From Ktedonosporobacter rubrisoli (GTDB lineage: Bacteria > Chloroflexota > Ktedonobacteria > Ktedonobacterales > Ktedonobacteraceae): a stretch of 64,000 nt of DNA. Every line of letters starts with the position of its first letter. Within the stretch, counting starts at the first letter, position 1. The notes below the pieces were generated by a model. That model searched no databases. It saw only the letters and a list, made by a program, of their open reading frames with translations, and was not told where the DNA came from. The stretch is taken from positions 8,494,001 to 8,558,000 of the forward strand of contig NZ_CP035758.1 in NCBI RefSeq assembly GCF_004208415.1, read 5' to 3'. Below, piece by piece: positions 31,994-41,211 of the stretch. A program made the translations under genes and the position numbers.

Positions 31994-32689
31994 CTACAGC
32001 TCTTTTCCGGCCGGGATGAGTTGTTCCAATACATCGGGCAGGCTCGTCAGATCAGGCAGCGTCACGGTTGCCAGCGGGGCGGAATCCGCAGAGCCTCCAC
32101 GATTTATCCAGGCCGTAAGAATCCCAAGCTCATGAATTGGCGTAATATCATGAAAATAGCTCCGGGCTACATGCACCCAATTCTTCCGGGTTGCAGCTGT
32201 TGTGTCCTGAAAGCGCAGAAAATGGGCCAACCCGGGTTTGTAGGACTTGACATCTTCGGCTGTGATAACAAGATCTACGGCGACTGGGAAGGTGGCTAAG
32301 GTGTGGGCGATCAACTCCTTGTCGATGTTGGAAAGAAGAGCCAGTTTCCAGCCCTGAGCCTTGAGCGCGGCAAGCGCTGGGCCAACATCCGGAAATACTG
32401 GCCAGCGGGGCAGATTCTCAGCCAACGCATGCTCAGCTCCAGGGGCAAGAGGGAGCTTGAGCGAAGCCGCAGCTCTTTTAAGGGTCTTGGCCAGAACGAA
32501 GCGGTACAGGCGGAAAGGGCGTTCGGCTTCCACTTCGGGCTCAAGCTCATGATAGCGCCTCAGCAGAGCAGAGACATCCCCCTGGATTACGCTCTGCAAT
32601 GTCTCTTGCATGCCCTGCTCCCAATCGACAAGCGTTCCATAACAGTCGAAAGTCGCCCAGCGTGTTGCTGCGTTTTCCATAGTGGCCAT
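31994..32689 (-). CDS. Haloacid dehalogenase-type HAD hydrolase
   Basis: About 231 residues from the ATG at 32689, which has GGAGAAG upstream; a start 54 nt earlier does not. HAD motif I is FDCYGTLVDW with nucleophile Asp15, motif II is LLSNID, motif III has the lysine in KSYKPGLAHF, and motif IV reads VARSYFHDITP. The form is that of 2-haloacid dehalogenase type II or a phosphatase in the same subfamily. It stands between the thioesterase and an AraC-type regulator on one strand. Confidence 0.85.
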   Translation of the reverse strand: MATMENAATRWATFDCYGTLVDWEQGMQETLQSVIQGDVSALLRRYHELEPEVEAERPFRLYRFVLAKTLKRAAASLKLPLAPGAEHALAENLPRWPVFPDVGPALAALKAQGWKLALLSNIDKELIAHTLATFPVAVDLVITAEDVKSYKPGLAHFLRFQDTTAATRKNWVHVARSYFHDITPIHELGILTAWINRGGSADSAPLATVTLPDLTSLPDVLEQLIPAGKEL

Positions 32690-32764
32690 CGTGCGTCTTC
32701 TCCTTTGCTTATACAAATTTTTCACTGATATCATAGCAGGCATGGGAGAAGATATTTTGCTCTA

Positions 32765-33613
32765 TCATGGCATGTTTTTGTGCAATCTTCTTTCTTTTTG
32801 CAGATGCAGGTCGCGATAGCGCGAAGGTGATAGGCCTAGCTTTTGACTGAAGAGGCGCGTGAAATAGCCCTGGCTGCGAAAGCCAACGGCAAGGCTAATC
32901 GCACCAAGGGACAGATCGCTTGATAGGAGGAGTTGAACCGCTCGCTCTAAGCGGAGGCGCTGCACATACTCGACGGCAGAGATCCCGGCATACAAAGTGA
33001 AGCAGCGATGGGCGTACGAAGGGCTCGCGCCAATGGCTACAGCGATCTCCTGAAGAGTAAGCGCCTCCGTGTAGTGTGCCTCGATATACTCTTGCATGCG
33101 TTGTGCTACGGCTTTTCGGCTTACTGTAAGAGGTGCGGCGCTGAGCGGTTGGGCTGTGAGAAAGAGGAGAGTGGCCAGATACTGAAGCAAAGGTTCCAGC
33201 ACGAGTGGTTCCTCTTCTACTCCATAGGTGATTTCCGTATTAACCAATTGACAAAAGGCCGTAAATCGCTGATTCATTGACAACAGATGAGAACCGGGAA
33301 GCGCATGCGCGGAGCCGAATTGCTTCCCAACGCCTTCGATGAGCGCTACGGGCAAATCAAAGACGAGAAAGCGGTTGGGCGCAGATGCGAAGAAGGTATG
33401 TTCGAGGTGTGGTCGCAAGAACAGAACGCATTTCCCCCCGAACTGCTCCTGTTTGCCCTTAATGCGGGTAGAAAGGAAGCCGTGTTGCGGGAACACGATT
33501 TGATAATAGTCGTGATCGTGTGTAAGAGGCTCTGCGTTATAGGATCGCTCAATTTGAGTGGCAAGCTGACTTCTTGCGCCTATAGAACCTGGCTCAACTC
33601 TTCTCGGTATCAT
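32765..33613 (-). CDS. AraC-family transcriptional regulator
   Basis: About 282 residues from the ATG at 33613, supported by AAGGAGCG; the reading frame stays open 165 nt further up without a site. The N-terminus is a cupin-like ligand domain (HDHDYYQIVFPQHG, LFLRPHLEHTF). The C-terminus is the double helix-turn-helix: ALTLQEIAVAIGASPSYAHRCF and SLGAISLAVGFRSQGYFTRLF, ending KLGLSPSRYR. It may control the adjacent HAD gene, 75 nt downstream on the same strand. Confidence 0.88.
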   Translation of the reverse strand: MIPRRVEPGSIGARSQLATQIERSYNAEPLTHDHDYYQIVFPQHGFLSTRIKGKQEQFGGKCVLFLRPHLEHTFFASAPNRFLVFDLPVALIEGVGKQFGSAHALPGSHLLSMNQRFTAFCQLVNTEITYGVEEEPLVLEPLLQYLATLLFLTAQPLSAAPLTVSRKAVAQRMQEYIEAHYTEALTLQEIAVAIGASPSYAHRCFTLYAGISAVEYVQRLRLERAVQLLLSSDLSLGAISLAVGFRSQGYFTRLFSQKLGLSPSRYRDLHLQKERRLHKNMP

Positions 33614-33891
33614 GGCTATCTCGCTCCTTTGAGAAGGAAGATACACTGCGGCTTTATGCAATAGCCTGAAGCTTCTGGCATATGAACTACGCCGGGTAGT
33701 TTTCTGCTGCCCATAATCTAACAGGATGAGACCGAAAAAACAACTGATGGCCTTCTCCTCAGCTATTGCGCTCATCATTTTGTGAGGAGGTTTGGCGCGT
33801 ATCAGAAGATGTTGGGACTATCCAGCACTATTCCTACATATCAGTTTGCTTTGCCGCCGTAATTTTACTGATAGATTGAATTGCAGAGCGG

Positions 33892-36633
33892 TCAGAGCTT
33901 TTCGGCAAGTAGGCCCGTTTCGTGCGCACGCAAGACCGCCTGGGTTCGATTGCTTACCCCCAGTTTGCCAAGAATAATGCTGACATAGCCTTTTACTGTA
34001 TTGAGCGAGAGTACCAGCGCATCGGCAATCTCTTGATTGCTGGCTCCCTGCGCCAACAATTGCAATACCTCAAGCTCGCGGGAACTCAAGAGTTCCTGAG
34101 AAAATTGCGTGGGGAGCATGTCAGGCAGGCTTGCTGAGAAGCCTTTGCGCCTCCTGGCCTGCTCGCAAGCTTCCAGGATTGTGTTGATGAAGGAGGTAGT
34201 CGTGGGCTGCCTTGCCTTGAGTTGCTGCAGCAGTTCGGCGATTGGCTCGCCGCCCCAGATAAATGCCGCAATATATCCTTCCGGTTCGGCATAAGCTATA
34301 GCCCGATCGAGCGTCTGTAGGGCAAGCTCAGGTTTCTGTTGCTGCAGGTAGGCATAGGCCTGAGGAACAAGGAGTTCGATGGAATGGCCCCATTTCTTAT
34401 TGCACAGATTTTCCTCTAGCAGAGGGTGGAGCAGCTCTAAAGCCTCCCCAGGCTGCTGTTGAGTGAGCCGGAGCCAGGCCAGACCGAGCGTGACGGCATA
34501 ATTCCAGTCATAATTCTGCTGATGATTCTGCGTTTTAACTGAAGTCTCCCAACGCAAGGCGCTCTGTAAATCGCTGGTAGCCTGCCAGAAATAGATCTTT
34601 TCGATCTCGGCTTGCCAGGCCTTTTGTCCCTCCGCGCCCGAGCTCTCGGCCCAGGTAGAGGCTTGCTGAAAGGCATAGCGGGCCTCTTCTAGCTCTCCTC
34701 GAAGCAAGGCAAGATAGATCGAGAGCGCATAGCCGGGGATTAAATAGGGCGCGAAGGCAAATTGTTCACCTAAGCGTAGCGCTTTCTGCAGGATAGTATG
34801 GGCCTCGTCGAGCTGATAGCGCTCGATGAGTGTTCTAGCCTGGTAGTCGTAGACCCAGCACATCACTAGCAACTTCGTTTCGTCGAGATTGTGGGCCAGC
34901 TCGATAGCCTGACAGCTTAGCTCCCAGATCTGGTGCAGCTGGCCGCGATCGAATAGGGGAAGCGCAGCAGTGAGCAGGTATTTAATAGAGGCAGCTAGAT
35001 CCTCTGCCTTATGGGCAAGCTGGCTAGCCTGCAACGCCGCCTGATAGGCCCGTTCGCTCTGACAGAGGTTGCGATAGGCATTGCTGCGGATCTCGGCAAT
35101 ACGGGCGCGCGTGGAGTAGTTATCAGGCGCTAAGAGTCCTTCAGCCTGCTCACAGAGCGTGAGCGCTTCATGCGCGAGGCCTTGTCTACGAGCGTTGAAT
35201 GCGCGATACATGGCAATCTGTCCCTGTAGATCAGCGAGTTCGGCCTGGGGCAAGGTACCCGCATCCTCCGTGGCTGGCTGCGACTGGATGGCTGCCTCGG
35301 CTTTCTGCAACCAGCTTTCCATCTGGGCGGGATAATACTCAAGGGATGCGGCGTAGAGAAAGCAGAGGCGTGGATTGCTGTGCAGCACCTCTACTGGAAA
35401 GTGCTGGAGCCAATCTTGTAGAGTTGTCAGGCCCAGGGCCGGCAGATAAGAGATTGCGCGAGTTGCGCGCTCAAGCAGGGCAATAGCCCAGGGCCAATCT
35501 CTAGCCTGCAAAGCATGGGCTATGGCTTCCCACAGGTTGCCTTGTTCGGCGTACCAGTGGCTGGCGCGCTGATGTAAGCTGGGGATGAGCGGGGCACAAA
35601 CGCGTTGCAAGTGGGAATGGAGCATGCGCGCAAAAAGATGATGGTAGCGATACCAGCAGTGTTGGGAGTCAAGGCCGACAAGAAACAGATTGGCTCGCTC
35701 TAGATGCTCTAGCATTTCCTGACCATTGCTCTGGCCTGTCACCGCTTCGCATAGAGCAGGATGCAAGCGTTTGAGAATGGAGGTATGCAGTAAGAAGGCT
35801 TGAACCTGCTCGGGTTGCTGGCGCAGGACTTCCTCAGTCAGATAGTCGAGAACATAGCGATGCTTGCTATGGAGCGTGGGAAGCTTGCGGCGAGGCTCGT
35901 GTTCCTGCTGAAGGGCGAGCGCGAAGAGCTGCAGGCCGGTAATCCAGCCTTCGGTTGTCTGGAATAAGTGCTGCATGTCTTCTTTGGCGAGAAAGAGATT
36001 CATGCTCTTCTCGCAGAAGACAGTAGCTTCCTCTGGCGTGCAGCTGAATTGCTTGTCGCGCAGTTCAAGCAACTGACCACGGGCGCGCAGCCTGGCCAGG
36101 GGCCAGGGAGGATCTGTACGGCTGGTGAGAACCAGGTGCATACAACTCGGCGGATGCCGAAGTACCAGGCAGAAGACTTCATGAATCTCTGAGCGCTGAA
36201 TAACATGGTAATCATCGAGAACCAGGATACAGGGCTTTTGTTCGCTCTGGATGGCATTCGTCAGGAGATGGGCCAGTTGCTTTGACTCTAACGGCTGGCC
36301 TGCCTGTAAGAGCGAGAGTGCTTGCTGGCTGGAGCCAGGGAAGCGGCGTTCCAGCGCTGTGAAGACATAGCGCCAGAACTGGCGAAGATTGTTGTCAGTC
36401 TCATCAAGCGAGAGCCAGATCACGGCAGTCGAGGCAGGCACTTGCTTGAGCCATTGCGAGAGCAGGGTGGTCTTGCCGAAACCGGCCGGGGCCGAGAGCA
36501 GGGTCAGGGGATAGTGAACGCACCTGGCAAGCTGGCTTGACAGGCGCGGACGTGGAATGAGTTCGTGGCTTGAAATGGGGATAAAAAACTTGGTTGCTAA
36601 TAGGTCTGCATCCAGGGTATCGAATGAATACAT
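33892..36633 (-). CDS. MalT-type LuxR-family regulator
   Basis: About 913 residues from the ATG at 36633 (GAGGAAGAGAG upstream). It opens with TKFFIPISSHELIPRPRL, as in MalT, then a P-loop SAPAGFGKTTL (around 47-57), Walker B-like CILVLDDYHVI, a long TPR-like helical region, and at the end a LuxR helix-turn-helix (LSSRELEVLQLLAQGASNQE, then NTVKGYVSIILGKL). MalT proteins are ATP-dependent activators switched by a sugar or other small ligand. Lying just downstream of the permease/hydantoinase/DUF917 operon on the same strand, it may control that operon, but this is inference. Confidence 0.9.
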   Translation of the reverse strand: MYSFDTLDADLLATKFFIPISSHELIPRPRLSSQLARCVHYPLTLLSAPAGFGKTTLLSQWLKQVPASTAVIWLSLDETDNNLRQFWRYVFTALERRFPGSSQQALSLLQAGQPLESKQLAHLLTNAIQSEQKPCILVLDDYHVIQRSEIHEVFCLVLRHPPSCMHLVLTSRTDPPWPLARLRARGQLLELRDKQFSCTPEEATVFCEKSMNLFLAKEDMQHLFQTTEGWITGLQLFALALQQEHEPRRKLPTLHSKHRYVLDYLTEEVLRQQPEQVQAFLLHTSILKRLHPALCEAVTGQSNGQEMLEHLERANLFLVGLDSQHCWYRYHHLFARMLHSHLQRVCAPLIPSLHQRASHWYAEQGNLWEAIAHALQARDWPWAIALLERATRAISYLPALGLTTLQDWLQHFPVEVLHSNPRLCFLYAASLEYYPAQMESWLQKAEAAIQSQPATEDAGTLPQAELADLQGQIAMYRAFNARRQGLAHEALTLCEQAEGLLAPDNYSTRARIAEIRSNAYRNLCQSERAYQAALQASQLAHKAEDLAASIKYLLTAALPLFDRGQLHQIWELSCQAIELAHNLDETKLLVMCWVYDYQARTLIERYQLDEAHTILQKALRLGEQFAFAPYLIPGYALSIYLALLRGELEEARYAFQQASTWAESSGAEGQKAWQAEIEKIYFWQATSDLQSALRWETSVKTQNHQQNYDWNYAVTLGLAWLRLTQQQPGEALELLHPLLEENLCNKKWGHSIELLVPQAYAYLQQQKPELALQTLDRAIAYAEPEGYIAAFIWGGEPIAELLQQLKARQPTTTSFINTILEACEQARRRKGFSASLPDMLPTQFSQELLSSRELEVLQLLAQGASNQEIADALVLSLNTVKGYVSIILGKLGVSNRTQAVLRAHETGLLAEKL

Positions 36634-36942
36634 ATTTCTCTCTTCCTCAACACTTTTCTCTAACCTGAGCCCCGAAGGCAAAAGAACACATGCTCCTGAA
36701 CGTCTTGTCACAGAAATGCCCATCTTGCGTGTTCAGGATCTTGCCCCAAGGAGCATTGTTTCTCATGAATAAAACAGGGACCCTCCGGTGCGAGCTGGCT
36801 CATCTGCCCGTGCTGTGCGAGGGTCTGCAGCATAGATTTATTTGAAGCCCTTCATTGAGGCTGTATAGACATGTTGGCACTGACCGACCATCCGAAAGCG
36901 CAGCAACATCGTGCTGTGGCGCAACAGGTGGGAGCAGTAGAT

Positions 36943-36980
36943 ATACCTCTATAGGTATCCGTCTATTCTAGAATAGACGG
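36943..36980. promoter_or_regulatory. Adjacent palindromes, possible operator
   Basis: A perfect palindrome CCGTCTATTCTAGAATAGACGG split as CCGTCTATTCT and AGAATAGACGG (36959-36980) directly follows a second inverted repeat ATACCT-ctat-AGGTAT (36943-36958). They lie about 310 nt upstream of the MalT-type gene and 210 nt after the DUF917 operon. No T-tract follows on either strand, which speaks against a terminator. The rest of 36634-37193 shows no gene. Confidence 0.5.
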
Positions 36981-37193
36981 GCCCGAATCATAAAATTTGC
37001 ACGTCTACATAATACAGCAGACCTTTCGCTGTATAGCTATTCTCAGGACCTATGGAGTAGGGGTCGTGTGGCAGAGCTCAATTTACGCAAGAGTGGGTCC
37101 TGGCAATGACCAGAAAATAGATTTGAGGGCCTGGAGGCGTTCTTCCACATAGTAACGCCTCCAGGAATCGCCGGGGAGGATTGTATAATCTCT

Positions 37194-38345
37194 CTATTCC
37201 CCGAGATACTTTTCTTTGTCGCTAGCCACACCATACTTGCGATAATAGTCCTTAAAGCGCGCCTCAAGCGGGATAAAGGGAATATCGTAGCCGAAGGCCG
37301 CCGGACCCCAGACGGCCAGGGCAGGCTCGCTACGCATAATTTCAGGTGTGGGAATCCCGATGGCCACCACGCGTTGACCATAGCGCAGGCGCTCAGTCGT
37401 GACCGCCGTGGCCACCTCGCTATCGAGCAGGCAGATCAGATCAGGAACGCTGGCCAGCATCTCGCCGTCGCGTTGTGCCACAAGATTCTCGTTCTGGAAT
37501 TCTATGGTAAGCTGGCTACCCTGATATTCTGCAAGGCCCTGAAGCGTTGCGTGCCCCACGGCAAAGCCTGCGCGCGTGTAGCGCTCGACATCGACCACCT
37601 TACCACGGAAGAGCACAATGCCGCGACCATAGATAGTGTGTTGCGTGGCTGCACAGACGGCCTCAACAGGATAGATTCCTCTTGAGTGCGCATTATGGAC
37701 GGCTTCTCCGATCGCCAGGCCCATAGAGACAGTGCCGCGAACCGCCGTGCGCTTAAAATCAGCTCCCGACATGGGATAATCGATCAACTGAGCATGGCCG
37801 CCCATGCGAATGGTAACGCCGCGCGCCAGCCATTCGAGCTGAAAATTGTCCTTTGCCTCAATTGTCACAATGGCCCCGTGCTCATCGGCCACCACTGCCG
37901 GCGTCCCGGCCACACCATAGACGTGGAAAGTCTCCATCTGCAGCTCGGGAAAAGCCCGGCCCATGCCATCGCCATCAAGCACCGGCAAGCCCGTGCGTGC
38001 CGCCAGCAAGAAGGGAATCTGTGAGTTAATCCCGCCGCACTCAATCGGCGAGGTTGCATCGGCCTTGCGTCCCAAACGGCGTTCCTCGGCTCGTAGCGCG
38101 CGCACAGCTTCCAGTCCTTCCGGGATCTTTTCCAGCATTACCGTAGGTGCGCCCATCATTGCCGAGGGGAGAACCAGCGCATCATCAGCAATTTCATCAG
38201 CAGCGAGCAGGGTCACCGGTCCCTCTTCGGCAATAGCCTGCTGAGCCATAAGCTTGCCAATAAAGGGATCGCCGCCTCCGCCGGTACCCAGAATAGCTGC
38301 ACCAATGGCTAGATAGTCCAAATCCTCTGCTGTAATCTGACGCAT
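37194..38345 (-). CDS. DUF917-family protein (copy 2 of 2)
   Basis: 383 residues, same length as its neighbour at 38423 and close to it throughout. Visible features: EDLDYLAIGAAILGTGGGGD, a glycine-rich stretch near the N-terminus, SPIECGGINSQIPFLLAA, VLDGDGMGRAFPELQM and GGHAQLIDYPM. DUF917 proteins are usually encoded next to hydantoinase/oxoprolinase genes, as here, and are thought to help in breakdown of hydantoins or similar cyclic amides; no biochemical role is firmly known to me. Last gene of a four-gene minus-strand operon (42546 to 37194). Confidence 0.85.
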   Translation of the reverse strand: MRQITAEDLDYLAIGAAILGTGGGGDPFIGKLMAQQAIAEEGPVTLLAADEIADDALVLPSAMMGAPTVMLEKIPEGLEAVRALRAEERRLGRKADATSPIECGGINSQIPFLLAARTGLPVLDGDGMGRAFPELQMETFHVYGVAGTPAVVADEHGAIVTIEAKDNFQLEWLARGVTIRMGGHAQLIDYPMSGADFKRTAVRGTVSMGLAIGEAVHNAHSRGIYPVEAVCAATQHTIYGRGIVLFRGKVVDVERYTRAGFAVGHATLQGLAEYQGSQLTIEFQNENLVAQRDGEMLASVPDLICLLDSEVATAVTTERLRYGQRVVAIGIPTPEIMRSEPALAVWGPAAFGYDIPFIPLEARFKDYYRKYGVASDKEKYLGE

Positions 38346-38422
38346 AAGCTTTCTTCCTCTCTGCCTTGCTGGTTAAACTAAGCTCTAGAAGTTGGGGCAC
38401 GAACACCCGACTGAGCGCTCAA

Positions 38423-39574
38423 TCAGGCGGTGAGATATTTTTCCTTATCACCAGCCACACCATACTTGCGGTAGTAGTCCTTGAAGCGCTGCTCAAGCGG
38501 GATAAAGGGGATATCATAGCCAAACACCTTTGGACCCCAGACGGCTAGCGCAGCCTCACTGCGCATGATCTCGGCACACGGAATTCCGATGGCCACCACG
38601 CGCTGACCATAGCGCAGACGTTCCGTGGTAATCGCCGTTCCCACCTCGCTATCGAGCAGGCAGATCAGATCGGGGACGCTGGCCAGCACTTCGCCGTCGC
38701 GCATGGCTACAAGATTCTCATTCTGGAATTCTATGCTCAGCTGGCTCTCGCGATACTCGCCGAGCCCCTGGATCGTCGCCCGACCCATGGCAAAGCCAGC
38801 ACGCGTACGGCGCTCAACGTCGCTCACCTTGCCCTTAAAAAGCACAATTGCGCGCCCGCTGGCCGTTTGTTGCGTCGCTTCGCAGATGGCCTCAACCGGG
38901 TGCATGCCCCGGCTATGCGCGCTGAGCACGGCTTGACCAATCTTAATACCCATAGAGACCGTACCAAAGACCGCCGCACGCTTATAGTCGGCTCCCGAGA
39001 GTGGTGTGCTGATGATATGTGCCTGGCCACCCATCCGAATCGTGATGCCGCGCGCCTGCCATTCCAGCTCAAAATCATCGGGCGTCTCCAGCGTAATCAG
39101 CGAACCGCGCTCATCGGCCAGGACCGCTGGCGAGCTTGAGAGGCCGTGGATGTGGAAGGTTATCATCTGCAACTCGGGAAAAGCCCGGCCCATGCCGTCG
39201 CCGTCCAGTACGGGCAGATGTGTGCGCGCCGCAAGAATGAACGGGATCTGCGAATTTAAACCGCCGCATTCAATTGGCGTGATGATATCGGCCTTGCGCC
39301 CCAAGCGGCGCTCCTCGGCCCGCAAGGCGCGCACAATCTCCCGGCCCTCAGGAATCTTCTCGATCATCACCGTAGGTGCACCCATCATCGCTGCTGGCAG
39401 GATAAAGGCATCATCAGCAATCTCATGCGGATCGAGCAGAGTTACTGGTCCCTCTTCGGCAATGGCCTGCTGAGCCATAAGCTTGCCAATAAAGGGATCA
39501 CCCCCACCGCCTGTACCCAGGATAGCCGCGCCCACGGCCAGATATTCCAAATCTTCTGCAGTAATCTGACGCAT
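38423..39574 (-). CDS. DUF917-family protein (copy 1 of 2)
   Basis: 383 residues. Same layout as the copy at 37194 with most positions identical (GTGGGGDPFIGKLMAQQAIA, IECGGLNSQIPFILAARTHL, VLDGDGMGRAFPELQM, SVPDLICLLDSEVGTAITTE). The two lie in tandem 77 nt apart, so a recent duplication, or a two-subunit enzyme made of both, is likely. It starts 20 nt after the hydantoinase/oxoprolinase stop codon, which suggests cotranscription and a shared substrate. Confidence 0.85.
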   Translation of the reverse strand: MRQITAEDLEYLAVGAAILGTGGGGDPFIGKLMAQQAIAEEGPVTLLDPHEIADDAFILPAAMMGAPTVMIEKIPEGREIVRALRAEERRLGRKADIITPIECGGLNSQIPFILAARTHLPVLDGDGMGRAFPELQMITFHIHGLSSSPAVLADERGSLITLETPDDFELEWQARGITIRMGGQAHIISTPLSGADYKRAAVFGTVSMGIKIGQAVLSAHSRGMHPVEAICEATQQTASGRAIVLFKGKVSDVERRTRAGFAMGRATIQGLGEYRESQLSIEFQNENLVAMRDGEVLASVPDLICLLDSEVGTAITTERLRYGQRVVAIGIPCAEIMRSEAALAVWGPKVFGYDIPFIPLEQRFKDYYRKYGVAGDKEKYLTA

Positions 39575-39594
39575 AATCTTCTCTTCCTTACTCC

Positions 39595-41148
39595 CTAGCT
39601 CTTCAACTTGCCGGCAGCCTTCATCTTGACGCGGGTCGCATTCCCGGGAAGGTAGGCTAACGGGACTTCCTCAACCTCAATGAGCTCCAGCGTACTGGGA
39701 TCGGCTCCAGCGCGTATGGCCTCGTGGAAAGCAGATTCGCGCGCCTCCTGCAAAACTGCCTCGCGCGAACGATTCTCCAGGGAGAAGATGCGATCTACCG
39801 TGCCAGAGACCTGGGCGATCGCCGCTCCAATCGCATTAGCCACCTCAAAATGCTCAGGCTTATAGACCTGCGAGATCCCTGACAGCTTATCGGGCAGCAG
39901 AATACTGCCGCCGCCAACCGCTACCAGCGGCACATCGTTAGCGCTGATCTTCATGCGGTCAACTGCCTCCTCAACCAGCTCAACGCTACGCTGATAGGCT
40001 TGCTCAAGCGTCTGGCTGGCTACCTGGATGCGACTGCGCTCACCCAGATCGGCCATTCCTCTAGCCACCGCGACATCAGTCATCGTCAGGGTCTGGCCAC
40101 CAAAGCACAGGGCCTCTTGCAGGATCGCGTAGCCCACGCTTTCAGGTCCCACGCAGACCTCGCCATCCTCATCTTTATAGACAATGGAGCCGCCACCAAG
40201 ACCGATAGAGACCAGATCCGGCATGCGGAAATTTGTGCGCACGCCGCCAATTTCAACGGCCACCGCCGATTCGCGCGGGAAGCCCGAGGCCAGCACACCA
40301 ACATCGGTCGAGGTTCCACCCACATCGACGACAATCGCATCGTTGAGACCCGAGAGAAAGGCAGCCCCGCGAATGCTATTGGTGGGTCCGCAAGCAATCG
40401 TCAGGATGGGGTATTGCAGCGCATAATCAAGTGACATCAAGGTTCCGTCGTTCTGCGAGAGAAAGAGCTGGGCCTGAATGCCAAGCTGGGCCAGGGCTTC
40501 TTTAAAGGCGTGCGTGACCCGGCGCGCCACCGGCGTAACTGCCGCGTTGAGAATAGTCGCGTTCTCGCGCTCAAGCAGGCCCACACTACCAATCTCATTC
40601 GAGAGCGAGATCGGCGTGCCCGCGCTGGTCTCTTCGGCGATAATCTCGGCGGCTTTCTGCTCGTCGTCGTTGCGCACGGGCGAGAAGACTGAAGCCACGG
40701 CAAAAGCCTGCACCTTGTCCCGCGCCTCCACAACCATGCGCCGTACGGCATCGCGATCGAAGCGCGAGATGGGGCGTCCATCGAACTCCACGCCTCCGGG
40801 CAGGATTGCTCCAGGTCCCTCGACATGCTTGCGCAGATCCTGCGGCCAGCCAGCCAGCGGCGGCACTGCCTTCGTTGCCGGCGCACCCAGGCGCACAATG
40901 CCAACCCTGGCCAGACCTTTGCGCTCAATGATGGCGTTAGTGACCTGGGTAGTGCCCAGCATGGCGTGCGAAATATCTTCAGGGTTTAACCGGGCCTCGC
41001 TGAGAACTCGGCCAACAACCTGCGCGATGCCAGTGATGACATCGCTGGTAACCGGAGTCTTGCCTTTGGCCAGTATACGATTGTCGTTGTCAAGAATGGC
41101 AGCATCAGTATTCGTGCCGCCAATATCGATACCCAGGCGATAACGCAT
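39595..41148 (-). CDS. Hydantoinase/oxoprolinase-family protein
   Basis: About 517 residues from the ATG at 41148 (GGAGGAAA upstream). It begins YRLGIDIGGTNTDAAILDND, the ATP-binding loop of the HyuA/OplAH actin-like fold. Further marks are LGTTQVTNAIIERKGLARVG, CGPTNSIRGAAFLSGL, VVDVGGTSTDVGVL, GLGGGSIV and VAVGGGSILLP. Members open 5-oxoproline, hydantoins or related rings with ATP hydrolysis; single-chain versions of this length work with a partner. The partner role may fall to the DUF917 proteins. Transport would be by the NCS1 permease just upstream. Confidence 0.87.
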   Translation of the reverse strand: MRYRLGIDIGGTNTDAAILDNDNRILAKGKTPVTSDVITGIAQVVGRVLSEARLNPEDISHAMLGTTQVTNAIIERKGLARVGIVRLGAPATKAVPPLAGWPQDLRKHVEGPGAILPGGVEFDGRPISRFDRDAVRRMVVEARDKVQAFAVASVFSPVRNDDEQKAAEIIAEETSAGTPISLSNEIGSVGLLERENATILNAAVTPVARRVTHAFKEALAQLGIQAQLFLSQNDGTLMSLDYALQYPILTIACGPTNSIRGAAFLSGLNDAIVVDVGGTSTDVGVLASGFPRESAVAVEIGGVRTNFRMPDLVSIGLGGGSIVYKDEDGEVCVGPESVGYAILQEALCFGGQTLTMTDVAVARGMADLGERSRIQVASQTLEQAYQRSVELVEEAVDRMKISANDVPLVAVGGGSILLPDKLSGISQVYKPEHFEVANAIGAAIAQVSGTVDRIFSLENRSREAVLQEARESAFHEAIRAGADPSTLELIEVEEVPLAYLPGNATRVKMKAAGKLKS

Positions 41149-41211
41149 ACAACATTTTCCTCCTCTAGCAGGCACCTCGCGGCACCCGCTAGCGTAATCA
41201 TAAAGTCTTGT

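Noticed and set aside
36959..36980. Terminator of the DUF917 operon
   Set aside because: Perfect palindrome without loop or T-tract on either strand; more like a protein-binding site.
40086..40434. Long plus-strand frames opposite the hydantoinase and DUF917 genes
   Set aside because: They are antisense shadows of well-conserved minus-strand genes.
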